A DNA stretch of 64,000 bases from Eonycteris spelaea (lineage: Eukaryota > Chordata > Mammalia > Chiroptera > Pteropodidae): positions 4,490,501 to 4,554,500 of the forward strand of contig PUFA01000034.1 in NCBI GenBank assembly GCA_003508835.1, given 5' to 3'. A program made the translations under genes and the position numbers. Shown here in pieces: positions 48,626-62,229 of this stretch (positions are counted from its first letter, which is position 1; every line of letters begins with the position of its first letter). The notes beneath the pieces are model-generated. The model was not told the origin of the DNA. It searched no databases and saw only the letters and a list, made by a program, of their open reading frames with translations.

Positions 48626-50009
48626 TCTGAAGATCTTCTTTAAAAGAAACTCTGTTTTTATTTATTATTGAAGATTATCTTTGTAACCACAGTCATGAGT
48701 AGAAGAAATGCAAAGTTGGTTGGGTTCTAACACGTCTACAGGTTCCTGATCAAAATGTGTAAGTCCAGGAAAAGCTAGAAAAAATTGTATCCTGTTTTTT
48801 CCGTAAGTCCAGTGAAATCCCTTTTGCGACAATTCCTCCTAGTCCGGAAAGGTGTAAACATCGGGTTTTCCCTCTGGATCGTGCTCTCGACACGCCACAG
48901 TCACGTCCTCGCTCGAAGGAAACAGGACGGACGTTGTCATGTGGTGTCCGTTCTTCTGAGACAGGTCTTTATCTTTCATCGATGGCTTCTGTGTTTTCTT
49001 TGAATTTCTGCTTAACTTCCACTAGGTCCATATTTGAAAAGCGGAGTTTTAGATTCTGGTTATGGTGGGGATGATAAGAAACAAAAATAAAAGTGTCATG
49101 AGCATTTTCTTAAATTTACCTTATTGGATGATAACAACAAAAAAAAATTGAAAAGTAATTAAAACTGGTTTTATTGCTTATGTATTTATTCTTTGCACTG
49201 ATTATTGTCTTCGTGTTTAGTTTATAACTTTGAGATCCTTAAAATTTTAAACTAAAGGTATTTTTATTTTGGAGATGTCTGTATATACTTACCACCACTG
49301 CCTATTATTATACTTAAATACGTATATATAAATCTATGAATATATCTAAATACATATCTAAAGAAAATCTGAAAATTACTGCTCAAATAGCTATGATCTT
49401 GGCTTCAGCACTGCAATTTTTATCTCCCCCCGCAACCTGGGGATTTTTAAATAGAATATCCCATAAGGTAATAAAGACTAAAAAAGAAACCCATAGAGAT
49501 TAAGACATTCAGCAAGAAGCCACATTTGTCGGTTCTGCCCGTGTGACCATTCACAGCATACCGGGCGCATGTCGCATAATGTGATCACCTTCCTGAAATC
49601 TGCCTGCTCTATAAAGCATGTGATGACCGGAGACAGAAGTGAGACTGTGAGGCTTCTGCTACACTCCGCCAATGTATTTTAGAAACAATGTAAAGACATT
49701 CGCCAGTGCTATACCTTCTGTTGGGATTGTAGCTACCTAGAATTTTGTTAATTGCTCTTGTACTACAGTTACAAAGGCGAAGGCGAGTATTGCACACAGG
49801 TAGGGGGCTCATTTCTTCCAGTCCTGTAACTGTTATAAGGCCGTCGGATTTTACTATCAGACACCGCAGCTCTTATAACTTGGAAACCCCTTTTTCAAGT
49901 GTGGAGAGCTGGGATCCTTCTCCGGCTCGGACATCGGTGGGCCTGATTCTGGTTCGGACGACATGGAAGGACAGTTGGAGTAGTGACAGATGTGGGTTTT
50001 CAGGGTCAC

Positions 50010-50200
50010 ACTGCTTGGGCTTGAGGACGGGACCCACCATTTTTACAGCTCTTTGCTTCTCTGAGACTCATTTTTCTCATTTAGAAAATGGGGATGACAC
50101 TGTTACCCTTTGTAGGTTGGCGTGCAGAACAGTGCTTAGTACTTTCCTTGGCAAAGAGTAAGTGCTGAATAAATATTAGCTATGATGATGATGATGATAA
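50010..50200 (+). repeat. MIR SINE with (GAT)n tail
   Basis: 'CTCATTTTTCTCATTTAGAA', 'AATGGGGATGACACTGTTAC' and 'AAGAGTAAGTGCTGAATAAA' are MIR core and tail, followed by about five GAT units at 50183-50198. Confidence 0.8.
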
Positions 50201-51559
50201 TGAAGTATTAGTCATATCACCTTGGGTGCGTCATTTAATTTTTCTCTCTTTCAGCTGTTGTAAAATGATGAGGGTGGACTATTACTTTTAAGGGACTCTA
50301 TGCCTAAAAGTCTTCAATTCAAATATATCAGTTTAAGAGCCCCTTGCTGAATCAATAAATCCATCTTGTTTATTCAAGTAATGTTTATAGAGAAAAGTTT
50401 CAAAACCTCTAAGTGACTCTAAGGAAGGCATGCATCAGGCCAAAGGCCCTGTAGGTTAAATCTCATTGCAACATGCTCCAAGGTTTATCCAAACAGTTTT
50501 TGTTTTTCTACATTTTATAGCCTTAAGGAACTTGGCCATATAAATCCTTTCGTTGAACTCAAATGTCAGTGGTAATGCTTTTCATCTTAAAGGGATTTAC
50601 AGGCATTAGTCACACATGTCATAAAAATTATCTCTGAGATTAATGTGTATTGTTCAGAAACTGAGCATGTTACCCAATAAGGACTTAGGAGTTAGATGGC
50701 TCTAAAATTTGGTTGTTTTCCCCCCTGGTATCCTGACATGTATGATTTGGGCAAAAGCCCTCTTTAGGACCATATACAACTGCGTGTATTTATATAGGAA
50801 ACATGTAACAGATCCTCATAAAATTACCAGGTGTGAATAAAATACTATTCTTATTCGTTTGAAATTTGGCATTATCCCCAGATCACCACTTCATTTAGGA
50901 ATTGTAGCGGCCGAGTCCTTCTGCATTCCAAGTGCTGTGTGGTTTCACGTTCAGGAAGCAAAGTAGCGTATTAAGACTGATTAAGTGCGAGTAAAATTGT
51001 ATTTCTATGTTTGGTACATGCTGATTAATTTTTATTTACAGCTGAGTCTATATTTCTTTTTCGTTCTTTTTTTTTTTTTTTCCTTTTCACGTAGCCCAGT
51101 TTCTCTGAGACTGTTTGAATAAAAATACCGCAGAGAGCTTTGTTGGCCTCCTTCTCCCATTAGCAGTGGGGACCAGCTGCTCTCGCTTTTGGTGAATGAC
51201 GGGGTCCCGACCCCCCACTTCCTGCTCTTCCTCACTTCCAGCTCTTGCCCAGTTTAGCGCTGGTGGATGGATGGCAGTTGAAAGTTACAGCTTGACGAAT
51301 AAGTGGAGAAATAAATAATGCTATTTTGATGCCTTTCTTTTTAAAACGAGGCAGGATATAACTGGCAGGTAGACACAAATTCTAATTTCTTAAAGTAGGT
51401 GTCCAGGTCTGCACGTGAAAATTATTTAGCATCCTTAAAACCTTTTAGCTTTAAACATTCAAGTTTATGTCTAGCACGTCACCTCTTGTTCCTCTCTTTT
51501 GGCTCATAGCAATCACAACAGTGTCAGGGGTGACAGTACCATCAGCCATCACACCTGCT

Positions 51560-51820
51560 GTTTTGCTGAGTGCTCCCTATGGGCTGAGCACTGTGTTTGA
51601 CACGTGAACTCACCCTTCAGCCCACCTTAGCAGTTCCGGTAGACTGCTGCTGGAGTTTGCGTCTGTGTTTGATGACCTTGGGCGAGTGAACTTAACTTCT
51701 CTATGCCTGGTTTCCCACTTCCATAGAGTGAGGGTGGGGTGAGTACCCACCTAATGAGGTCGCTGTGAGTATACAGAACATAGAACCATGCCCAACACAG
51801 AGTCAGTGATTGATATAAAT
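51560..51820. repeat. Adjacent MIR fragments in opposite orientation
   Basis: 51560-51640 ('TGCTGAGTGCTCCCTATGGG') fits antisense MIR tail. 51655-51815 ('TTTGATGACCTTGGGCGAGT', 'AACATAGAACCATGCCCAAC') fits sense MIR. Confidence 0.6.
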
Positions 51821-53424
51821 GTCATGACTTAATCCCACAACAGCTGTGCAGGGTCGATCCTGAGGCTCTACGGTCCTGGCGGACTCAGGATATAAGCCCA
51901 GGTTTGTGTGATCCTGGAGCTCATGTTCTCCTTGCTACACCAGGCACCTCCTCTGGTCAAGATCTACCTTGTGTGACAGCTGGTCGGCTTGTGCCTACCC
52001 TTCCTCATGGGGCTCTAGGCTTGTTGAAGGTAGCAATGCTAAACCTTTTTGTATGCCTTAGTGCATCTTGCACTAACTACCTGTTGAGTGGATGAATGAG
52101 TGAATAGGTCAACACTATTGCAACAGTGTTATTTCACGTGGGAGGAAACTGTAGCCGAGATGGATCAACCAGTGTTCACTGATGTTCGCAGGTGACTCAC
52201 TGGGTAGTTGCTGTGAACTTAGTAATGACAGCAGTGAGGGGGGTTTCGGACCCAGTCTGGTGGCTTTCAGTACCCATTCATGCACGGTTAGGAGTCATCC
52301 AGAGACTTGGGCAGAGTTCAGAGAAGAAGTTGGGGGTCCTCTTCTCCAGCTTTCTTCTTTCCCGGGACCCTCCCTCCCTCCTCCTGGTGGGTGTGCCGCT
52401 CTCCTTCCCAGGGTTCCTTTGGACAGAACAAGCAGGTTTAGTGCTGGCGTCTCGGCCCTCCTGTGCCATACCTGAGGCTGCCTGTGGCTTCTGCCTCCAC
52501 GTTTGGACGTCCCCTTCCAAATCTGCCTGCTTTGGTTCGCTTTTCAGAGACCTGAGGTCGCGTTTTGTTTGGTTTTGGTCTGGAATTTTCACATGTTATT
52601 TGTGGAACTGGCTTACTCCTCCATGCCAGGAACAGACTGTCCACGCAATTGTTCTTAAAAGCAACAAAGACCCTTTATAATAGAAGAACAAATGTCCTAG
52701 AAGTAAACAGAAGTTTTGTTTATTCCTGAAGCACAATTTGTCTCCTCGTACTTAGCCTTCTTTAGGCCACAAATGGAGGCAGCTAGAGTGAAAATTTTTT
52801 GTTTAACTTGGACCAAAATACCTTGTGATACGGTCCTGGGTCTCATGCTGAGCTGTTCGGATCTAGGCTCTGACTCCTTATTGGCATCTTAAGGTTGGAG
52901 TCACAGATACCCAGGCTTAGGGAAAAAGGGCCAAACATTAAGCTGTGACGGTAAAGGAGTGCTTGTCAATTACTTTATCACATTCTCGTTTGGGTTAAGT
53001 AAACCTTTCTTCCACACTGTTTTTCCAACCTGTTTCTCAGCTCATGTGACCTAATGTCGTATTGATAAAAGGCAGCCGAAGATGGATTTTGATGCTGCTC
53101 CTTACTCAATACAGCCCATTTTTTGAGGCATTTTCCTACTGTCCTTCTTTTCAATGGTCCCAATTATGTTTGATTGCAATTTATATGAAGACTTTCACAT
53201 TTTAGAGTCCTTTCTCCGCTTTCAACTCCCAAACGGTCCACACCAAGCGGTACTGTGAAACAGGGTATCGCATGGAGTGATATACTCACCACTGTCTGCT
53301 GTCACTGCATTTGGCCATGACTCTCTTTTCTGTTACATTTTACAGCCTAGGACTTTAAATAGCACTTTGGATAATTTTTTTTTAAAATCATTTCGCCCTG
53401 CTCATCAAAGAAATCTATGTTCAG

Positions 53425-53697
53425 ATGAGCTCAAAGAAAAAAATACCTATAATCCCATCCCCAAGAGAGATCACTTTAAATTACAGGCAAACATCTTTGA
53501 AGTCTCTTTTTAAAGCACTTTAAAAAAACTGAAATTGGACCTTACTGTATATTCTCTTTGTCATGAGCTTCTTACACCGAACGGTGTGTTCCAATTGTTC
53601 TCATGCATCGTCAATTATTTTTCTAAGGAATTGTTATTAATGGCTGTGTGTTATTCCATCATCCACATGTGGCACCGCGCAGTTAATAAAAGACTTA
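53425..53697 (-). repeat. LINE-type fragment, left half
   Basis: 'ATCACTTTAAATTACAGGCA', 'GGACCTTACTGTATATTCTC' and 'AATGGCTGTGTGTTATTCCA' resemble a LINE-type consensus with 'tggctgcatagtattccattg'. A matching downstream segment ('AATGCCTAGAAGTACTGGTT') reappears at about 54885-54975, beyond an L2 block. Confidence 0.5.
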
Positions 53698-54815
53698 ATC
53701 ATTCACGTACCATTTATGATGACCTGCCTGTGGCCATGACTGTGCTTATCAGCAGAGATCCAAGAATGAACAAGCAGATGAGGCTCTGGCCTCAGGGGTC
53801 TTATGGAATAGGGGTTGAGAGGGACAGTGTAGTCGCCCCGGTCAGAGATAATGACAGGGCTCTGCTGGGGTGGTCGGGTGGTGGCGAAGAGGGACCCCTC
53901 ACCCAGACTGGGGGATGGAAGGAAAGTCAGGAAGAGTTCCAAGGGAAGTGATGTTCAGTCACTTCCGGGAGGAGAAGCAGCACCGAGATGAGTAAGTCGG
54001 GGCCGTGGGCAGAGAACAGAGCCTCCCAGGAGGAGAGAATCAGCAGCATGCGTGATGGCCAGAGACAGGGTTTTGTCCCTTCAAGGAACACAGGCAGTTT
54101 GGCAGAGCCGTCATGCGGAGTGTGATGGCAAAATGCAAGCAGAGGTATGAGTAGAGCCAGCTCTGGCAGGCTTTTTAAACACCACGACAGGGTGGCTGAG
54201 CTTCAGGCAAGAGTGTGGGAGGGGCCACCATGAATAGTCGTAGAGGGGAGGGCAGAATTTTAGCATTTGGGAGGAATTACCATGGCCGAAGGGGGAGGAA
54301 TGGATTGGAGGAGGACAAGAGTTGGCAAAACCTGTTAGGAACTTGTTACTGTGCTTCACGTGAGCTCTGCTGGTGGACTGAATCCAGGTGGTGACGACGG
54401 AGGGAGAGAGAAGTGGACAGACAGGCAGTAGGAGGAAGAGAGGGCCCATGGCGGACAAGCCATCGCCAGAAAGTTTCCGGCGACTGTGTGAATGGCGGTG
54501 CCATTGGGTGGTGAACGGCTCTGAGACGGGAGCATGCGAAGTTCCAGCTGGGGTGGGAATTTAATGACTCCCGGGCTATTCAGAGGAAATGTTGACCAGA
54601 CAACGGAATAAACGAGGCTGGAGGGTGGGAGAGAGAACGGGGCTGGAGAGGTCATCTCAAGGGGCTTCCACGTACAGGTCCCAATCTCAGCCGTGGGCAC
54701 GTGTGGGACCAACCACGGAAGGGACATGGCGTGGAAGAGAGAGGCATGGACAAAATGGGAAGGGACAACTTCTAAGGATCGCCGAGGAAATGGGATCTGC
54801 AAAGGAGACGTTTAG
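53698..54815 (+). repeat. L2 LINE, long fragment
   Basis: 'GAATGAACAAGCAGATGAGG', 'GAACACAGGCAGTTTGGCAG' and 'TCTGCAAAGGAGAC' follow the extended L2 3' region for about 1.1 kb. It lies between two halves of another LINE-type element. Confidence 0.6.
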
Positions 54816-56689
54816 CTTCATCTTTTCTTTCTTTCCTGTTTTTCTTTTGCTATTTTTTTTATCATATGGCAGAGAACATTTCGTCACTGTATTTTTTTTT
54901 AATGCATTTGTTCATCTAGTTCCTTAAGACAAATGCCTAGAAGTACTGGTTTGAAGGGCTTACAAAGTTGTGTGTGACTCTTATAAACCTGGAAGTCTGC
55001 GTGGTGCCGCTGTGGAGCTAAGACCAGCAGAAGGAATCCCGAGCAATTACGAAAAAGCCAAGTCCTGATCTCCTGCTTGAGGTCTGAGGATTTTAAAAGG
55101 GTCTAAATGATGTCTAATTCATGGACACACATGTGAAAGGCTCATTTTTTTGTCTTACTCCCTTTCTTCAGAGCGTCTGTCTTTTTTTTCTCTATTTATT
55201 CTTATCATCCATGTATTTTTCTGAAATTTATTTATTTTTTGTATCAGAAGGATTGACTAGGCTAGCACAGTAGCCTATTGTTTCTCATACACGATAACTT
55301 TCATGGCGTCTATGTATTCATTAAAAGCTTGATTTTTAAGTAATAGACAACCCGACTCAAATAGGTTAGCAAGAAAGAATAAGGAGGAGTGTACTGGCTC
55401 ATGTAATGAATATGAGGGATGGCTCAGGCATGGTGTGATCTAGGGGCTCAGATGTCATCCAGCATTCCTGTGTTGGCTCCATTTTCAGGTTGGTTGGGGC
55501 AGAGTTTTTCTTCTCCCAGCAAATCAAAAGGCATGGGGCTGACTCGGAGTGCTCCGGCCTGAGACATTTGCCCGCCACTGAGCCACTCATTATGGCCATG
55601 CTTTGACTGGCTGGGCCTCAGATGCAAGGTCACCGTTGGAGCTGACCTGTGGAGTCAGTTTAATCCACTGTAAGGGCCAAGAAAAGAGACATGTTGGTTG
55701 CCAGAGGAAAAGCACTTCGTAGTTGCGAAAATAATGGGCCATGGAATTCGGGGGCCAAAAGTAGTAAATAAATTATGTAGCTATTGAGCACAATTATACT
55801 GGGTACAAATATAAATCCGTATTGGTTGGGAGACTAAAGACAGTTACGAAATTTAATAATAGCTATGCGTTTTCTTCCTCAGGGCCAAATAAACGTAAGC
55901 CTGTGGCTCTCAGCCAGGGGAAAAAAATGTGTAAAGGAAAGGTGAATTCTCCTTAAACAATCCTGACGGCCGGCCTGCTCCTGGCCAATTAGTGTAGCAT
56001 CTGCAGAGGAGGGAGCAGGCCTGACTTCTTAAAGTTTTCCAGGTGGTTGCAGGGAACAGCCAGCGAGGACCACGGTGCTCGAAGAACGCGGTTAGAGCTC
56101 TCTCAGGGCGTAATTACACGGAGCGGACCAAGGGAGTTTCTGTCAAGCCGTCCGTCTCTACCAAGAGAAGTCTCGGCTGCCCCAGGGAAGGGGCCGGTGG
56201 CCCCGTCCCTGGGGTGGTCCTGGGATCTGTGTGGAGGTGGGGACTGCACCACGCGAGGTGTTTCCATACGTCGGCATATTTAAAATTCACGAAAATGAGT
56301 GACTTTTTTTTTTAAAAGAAGAAACCGAGGTACAAAACGTTCACAAGTCTCTGCTGTCAAGTTATCTAGCCCTTCGGAGCCTCAGTTTCACAGTGTGTGT
56401 AAGCTGACGCGTGTCTCGGGATCGTCGGCTGTTCCGTCTTAGGTGCTCGGTGCCCGTGTCGCCTTTCCATTCCCCCTTTCCCAGTGCGTGGTTCCCACAG
56501 ACTCAGAATTTTCGTTTTTCTCCAGACTCAGAATGTTCACAGCGAGCCGAAACGTCAAGGTGTGTCTTACGTGTGTGCAAGGCCGTCTGTCTGCCTGTCC
56601 ATCTCACGGGATAAATTTTGTTGCCGTCCGTGGCAGGGGCCTCGGTCGTGTGGTGTCCCGGGTCCCCGGCCCCGGTTCTAGCTGGGCTC

Positions 56690-57250
56690 CTACAGTAAGG
56701 AGCTTCCTGCCCTTCTCTTTCCGTTCCACTCCTGTTCCCTGTAGTCTGTTTTCCACACCACAGCCGAAGTGATCCTCATGAAATGTAGGTCCCACGTTTT
56801 CGCTCCCTGCCTCTCAAACGTCGTCGGGTGACTGCCCGCCAAGTGCGGTCCGGGCCGACACGTCCCTGGCTACCTCTCCTACCGCACTTGTTACCATTCT
56901 CTGCTTTTCCCTCCTTCCAGCCACTGACTTCTCTTGCTTTTCTTCAAACATGAGCTGGGCTTGGGGATTGTCCTCCAGGGGGCGCCATTCACTTCCAAAT
57001 GCTCCTCAGAGCACAGTGCTCCTGACCGTCCTTGGTTGGAAACCTTCGTCCTCCAGACGTGGCTGCGGCCGGCCCTCTCATTATGTCACTTAGGGCTCCT
57101 TGACTTCGCTGTTTAAGACAGGCCCCGTTATTCTCTGTTACCTGCTTCAGTAGCACCGGTTGGCGATATCTATTTCCTTACCTTTCTATGGTGTTCTCCT
57201 CACTAAGATGTGAGGTCTTCTGCCTGCTACATGCTTGGTCTCGATTAGTA
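56690..57250 (+). repeat. L2 LINE fragment
   Basis: 'CACCACAGCCGAAGTGATCC', 'TCCCTTCTAG'-type gaps, 'TCAAACATGAGCTGGGCTTG' (the L2 'aacacgccaagc' position) and 'TTATTCTCTGTTACCTGC' follow the L2 3' order. Degraded. Confidence 0.55.
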
Positions 57251-58284
57251 TAAGTTACATAAAGGAAATTCCAAAGGAAAAGACAGAACTTTCCGACCAA
57301 CCTTCTAAATTTTCATTGTTAATAACCATTTTTTTTTTTTTGGCTCATATGATTCATCTGCTTTAAATAAGTTTTTATGTCTTCTGACTTTTATCTATTT
57401 GGTGTAAACTGAGGAAAAGTCAATTTAATATTCTTCTATCTCCTAGTTATTTTTCATTTTCCTGTCTTAGATCTAAATTCGTCTTTTTGTTCTGCTCGAG
57501 GAAAAGTCCTCGAGGTGGTTTTTTGCTCTCTCGAATGGATGTTCTTAAACATGAAAAGTCGCATTTTAAATGCAATTGTCTTGGGTCTCTTACCTCTGAT
57601 GGTTTTGTAATTGCTTTTCCTAGATATTCCCCCTTCGCCTCTCTCCTCTTTATCTTGCATAACGGTCTGCTTTCTTAGAAGCAGAGTAAATGTGGTCCCA
57701 ATTAAGTGTTCCATAAACCTCGGCCAAAACCTTGTCTCTGATTCGAATATGGTTTCACTTCCTTGTCTCGCGGTCACATCTCGGGATTCCTCTGAGGTCT
57801 GGGGCCGGACCCAGCTTCCCTGTGATGTCCTTCCTTCTTCGGAATCACTGCTGCCCTTGGAGCCTGTGCCACACACACCGATCCCACGCTGACGGCCCGG
57901 CCAGCCCTCCCTTCCAACCTTGCGCTATGCTGGGATCGTTCCCTAAGTGTTTGCGGGAAGAAAAAAATGGACTCAAGTGACTTTCTCGTCATCGCAGACA
58001 TGTCCTTCTGGTCTCTTCTGTTAAAGAATAAGCTCTTTGAGAGTCAAAATGCTGCCTTCTCTTTGCATCCCTTTGCTGCTCATCAAGGCATGTAGATAAA
58101 TTAAATGTTCTACCCTTGTCTTGATTCAGTGATTATTCATTTATCTATCTGTAATCAAAACAGCTAGTGACTAATATTCATCCTTTTCATATTCCCTCAT
58201 TGTAACTCCCAAAACCTATGGCATATTTACCGTTCTGCTTGACTAACTATCCTACTGTGTAACAAATCCATTAGGATATATCCT

Positions 58285-59035
58285 CCATCACTCATTCCTT
58301 CATTCATCTGGTCACGTATTCCACAAACGGTTACCGAGTGGCTACTCTGCTGGGTACCGAGGCTCAAAGCGAGAGGAACCAACATGGCTCCTTCTCTAGG
58401 GAGCCTACAGTCTTGTTGGGTGTGGGAGACAGGTATAGACAGGTAAACCAGTATACAACTATGTCATTACAAATTCAGGGAAGTGCCGTGAAGGTAGTGA
58501 GCAGGGTCCTGGGATACAGAATAAGCGAGGGTGATCAGGGAAGGCCTGTCTGACGCGGAAGCTGAGAACTGAAACATAAGGAGCAGCCACCTGCGTGAGC
58601 AGGTAGGAGCAGGACCTCCCCAGTGGGGAACGGCTTGTCATTTCTGGGAACCGAATGGAGGCCCTTGGGACCGGTTCCTAGAAAAAGCGAGGTCAGAGTG
58701 GTCGGCCAAGTCAAAGCCCCCAGGATTTGTTGCTCATGGACGGGAGGTCAAATTTTATTCTAGGAGCAATTAGAAGTGATGACAATGTTTTAAGAAAATT
58801 ATTCTCATTGCTGTTTGGGCAGTTGGTTGCAGGGGTAAAATGGAACAGGGAATCTCATCGGAGGAAACGATTGTCACAGGTGAAGGGAGAAAGAGCTTTG
58901 GCTAGGATGGTGGCGGTGGAGATGGAATGAGGTGTCCGACGTCACCAAGCAGTTTTGGAGGGAGAATCTATTAATATCCACTGATGGGTTAGATGCGGAG
59001 CTGAGGGGAGAGGGAGCAGCCAGGTGCGGCTTCCG
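58285..59035 (+). repeat. L2 LINE, long fragment
   Basis: 'GTGGCTACTCTGCTGGGTAC', 'GGGAGCCTACAGTCTTGTTG', 'AGGGAAGGCCTGTCTGACGC', 'TTTTATTCTAGGAGCAATTA' and 'GCTAGGATGGTGGCGGTGGA' are L2 blocks in the correct order over about 750 bases. Confidence 0.8.
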
Positions 59036-60714
59036 ACTCTGACCTGAACCACTTTCCAAGACGGAAATCACGAGGTAAGTGCCTACACGCATCATTGCTT
59101 CCGTGTAAACGGTCTTCACGTGGTCAGCAGAAAAATGCCAGTGTCACTTTGTTCCACATCTCCCCTTACTAATCCTGTAGAAGCTTCTGACATCTATATC
59201 GCTTTCTGGAGCAAATGACTTCATTGTCTTGCAATTTAAACTCTTCCAGTAATGTTTTCTTTTGGTCTTAAATATCTGATTTCCATAATGTGTATATCTC
59301 AAGGGTGTTGATTCCTTTTTTATTTACAGAATAAATGCTCAGCAGGCACATTCATATAAATATTGGTTCAGATATAAAACTTGGAACAACAGTCAACTAA
59401 GTAAATTATAGTTTTTGCATTAGCTCCACATTCTTAGTAGAGTTCTTTTGTAGTTCTATTTTGTTTATTTTCCATTTTAATTCTTTAATCTTTCATCCTT
59501 TTCTAAACTTGCCCTTATTGGAACGAATTTCTTAAAGTCTCGTGACTGCTGGCATTGTTTCCATGTGTTTGAGTTTCTCTCTCGAGCTATATGTGTTCTC
59601 TTTCCAATATTTACTGATGTCCATCGTATGAGGTTCTTACGACTTGAAATAAACTATTGCAAACAAGAAATACCATTATCTTCATTGTTTTCTCTGCTTT
59701 TCCGTTAACATTATCAAACAGTTTTTTATTTCTACCCTTCATGTGGGATTATAGATTCAAATACATCTGCTCATTAGCTTCCACTTAGGATTACATATTA
59801 TTCCTTCAGTACGTTAATTTATTAATCTTTTAATTGTTTCAGAAACACTAGTATTAGTATTTTTTATTATTACAGTGTTCCGCAAAGCGGTATTCCACTG
59901 GTTCTCCTATATTGAGCTCTTCACGATTTGGAGTTTGAATGTGTCCACGCAGATGGTTGAACTTGAGTGTTAAATTTCGTTTTTCAATCCTCTCGCCTTT
60001 GCTGCCATAATTAATTTTGTTTGCATATTCTGGAAGAGGCATTTTCAAACACATTTACCTTACGGGATCAGTACCGATTGACCCGTCGAAAGCACTTTCT
60101 GGACTGTTGCTCACAACCAGTCGTAAAGCAGTACACACTTCGCCTCACGGACTATGCGCCTGTCCCAGAATTAGCCCCATGTCACCTTTTCATGGCCCCT
60201 CATCTGTGGCCAATGTAAATTCTTTTGGAATAACTTCCATGGTTCTTACCCAAACTCACAAAGGGCCGCACCAACCCCAGGACAGTGAACGTGTTTGTCT
60301 TCTTCCTCTCGCCCGGCGGCTGGCAGGTTAGACGGCTTGTCCCCGGACCTGGTCCTTTATCTGGCTGGCATATGGCTCCATAAACCCTTTCTTTTGCAAA
60401 AACTTTTGGGCTCGAAGGTCATTTTTTTTTTAACATGAAGTATACGAGTGTTCTCAGAAAATATAAAATATCATTTGCATTCTCCCCTCGGTCTGGTATT
60501 TTCTTGAATTGGCAAGAAAAGGGAGATTTTCATAATACAATCAAGGATTCCTGATTTAACAGCAGTGAACTCTTGATAGTCAATTCAAACATTTATCAAT
60601 CACCTCTTTGTTACATTTTCTTATAGCATGTAATTAATAACTCTTTAAAGCCTTTTCCATAAAGCAGAGCCAAACAAAAGTATCCCGCTGGCCTGCATTC
60701 CCAGTTAGATACAA

Positions 60715-60990
60715 TCCGGTGTCTCTTATTGCATGGTATCAGTTAGCTTTTCCACGTAACAAACAACCCAAACTTAGTAGTTAGAATAACCATCATTAAT
60801 TTAGCTCATGATCCTTGTGGGTCGGGAATTTGTTCTGGACTCAGCTGGCCGGCCACTGGCCAGGTTGATCGGTGGCTGGCGTAGGATGGCCCCCGCTGGG
60901 CTGGTTTGTGTCGCTCCGTACGGGCTCTCATCTGCTAGCAGGCCAGCTGGGCCTCTTCACGTGGCTTCTAGGCAGGGTTCAGTGACATTT
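60715..60990 (+). repeat. Medium-reiteration repeat (family unassigned)
   Basis: 'ATCAGTTAGCTTTTCCACGT', 'AACAAACAACCCAAACTTAG' and 'TTGTGGGTCGGGAATTTGTT' followed by 'CTCTTCACGTGGCTTC' is a familiar mammalian dispersed repeat pattern, but I cannot name the family with confidence. Confidence 0.5.
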
Positions 60991-61066
60991 TACGGCAACT
61001 CCCCTACTGACATTCTCCTTTTTATTTTCAGTGACACCTTTCTCTCCCGATTCCTTTCTTAAAATT

Positions 61067-61140
61067 TATCCATCCATCCATCTCTCCATATGTCCGTCTG
61101 TCCATCTGTCTATCCGCCCGTCTAGCCATCTGTCCCTCAT
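61067..61140 (+). repeat. (ATCC/GTCC)n-like pyrimidine-rich microsatellite
   Basis: Tandem CCAT/GTCC/ATCT units, imperfect. The reading frame over it gives an artefactual Ser/His-rich peptide. Confidence 0.9.
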
Positions 61141-61684
61141 TTGCCTATCAGTCTCCAGGCTCTGCGCCAGGCAACAGGGATTACGGAGACAGATGAGCTA
61201 TGCTCCCTGGTCTTGAGGAAATCAGAGACCGGTAACAGAGAGCCTGGCGTGTGTGGCAGGTGCCACAAGAGAGAAACCCATGGGGAGCTGCAGACCACAG
61301 ACGTGGGTCCTTCAGTGAGATGTGCCCTCTGCTGCCTGTCCTTCCTTATGCTCCCGAAAGGTTACAGCTGTCCAGAGTTGCAGCCTTGACATTTCTTGTC
61401 ACTGTTCAGTTGCCTCAAGCGTTGGCATCTATATGTGTGAATTCAATTCCTGTGTGTTAGCTTATGACTTCCAGTCTGCATCCTCATTACCTTTTTCCCC
61501 AAGCACTAGATCTGTAAAGTCAGCCAATTATTGAACCCAAACCCCCAGCTCGATGTGCACAAAGGGAAACTCGTAATCCTCCCTGGAAATCTCCTCCCGC
61601 GTTTTCCATTGCAATGGGTGCAGCATTGTCCACATTGTACCCCAATGTGGAAACCTGGGAATCACATTATAATTATAGCTGCTG

Positions 61685-61915
61685 CTTAGTGAGCACTTAA
61701 CCATTCGCCAGTAACTGGGTCAAGTGCTTGCCATAGACTTTTGCATTTAAGCTTCATGAAAACTTTATGTTGTAGGCATTACTGTCCCCATTTGATGGAT
61801 GCAGGAAGAGAAGACCAGAGCGAGTAGGTACTCTCCCGAGGCCCCACAGGTTAGTGGGCAGAAATGATATTCACACCCAAACCCTTTGGATCCAAAGCCT
61901 GTGCTTATCATTGGG
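61685..61915 (-). repeat. MIR SINE, antisense
   Basis: 'TAGTGAGCACTTAACCATTC', 'AAGCTTCATGAAAACTTTAT', 'TGTCCCCATTTGATGGATGC' and 'CCCGAGGCCCCACAGGTTAG' are the reverse complement of MIR from tail to head. Confidence 0.8.
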
Positions 61916-62229
61916 TCACACATATTCAGGGCCCATGGACATGTTTTCTTTACCAGAGAAATGACTTATCAACATTTTAAAATAGGAAGGGGTCCAATAA
62001 GAATATGGATTTCAGATATTTCTTGAAAATTCAGAAGAGTTGATAACTGGCCCCATATTCCAAATGGCAGCAGTTGGCTGCAGGTCAGCGGCGGCCACAA
62101 CCTTTGGGAAGGGACATGCATAATCCAGTTTGCCACAGTCCCTGCCACTCCCTATTGTCTTACAGCTGGTCCACTCCCCTAATCAACACGCTCTGCCCGA
62201 CTCTGCTGAGATTTACATTTCTGACTTCT

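Noticed and set aside
61067..61140. Tandem repeats as a possible CRISPR array
   Set aside because: Short simple-sequence units without unique spacers, in mammalian DNA.
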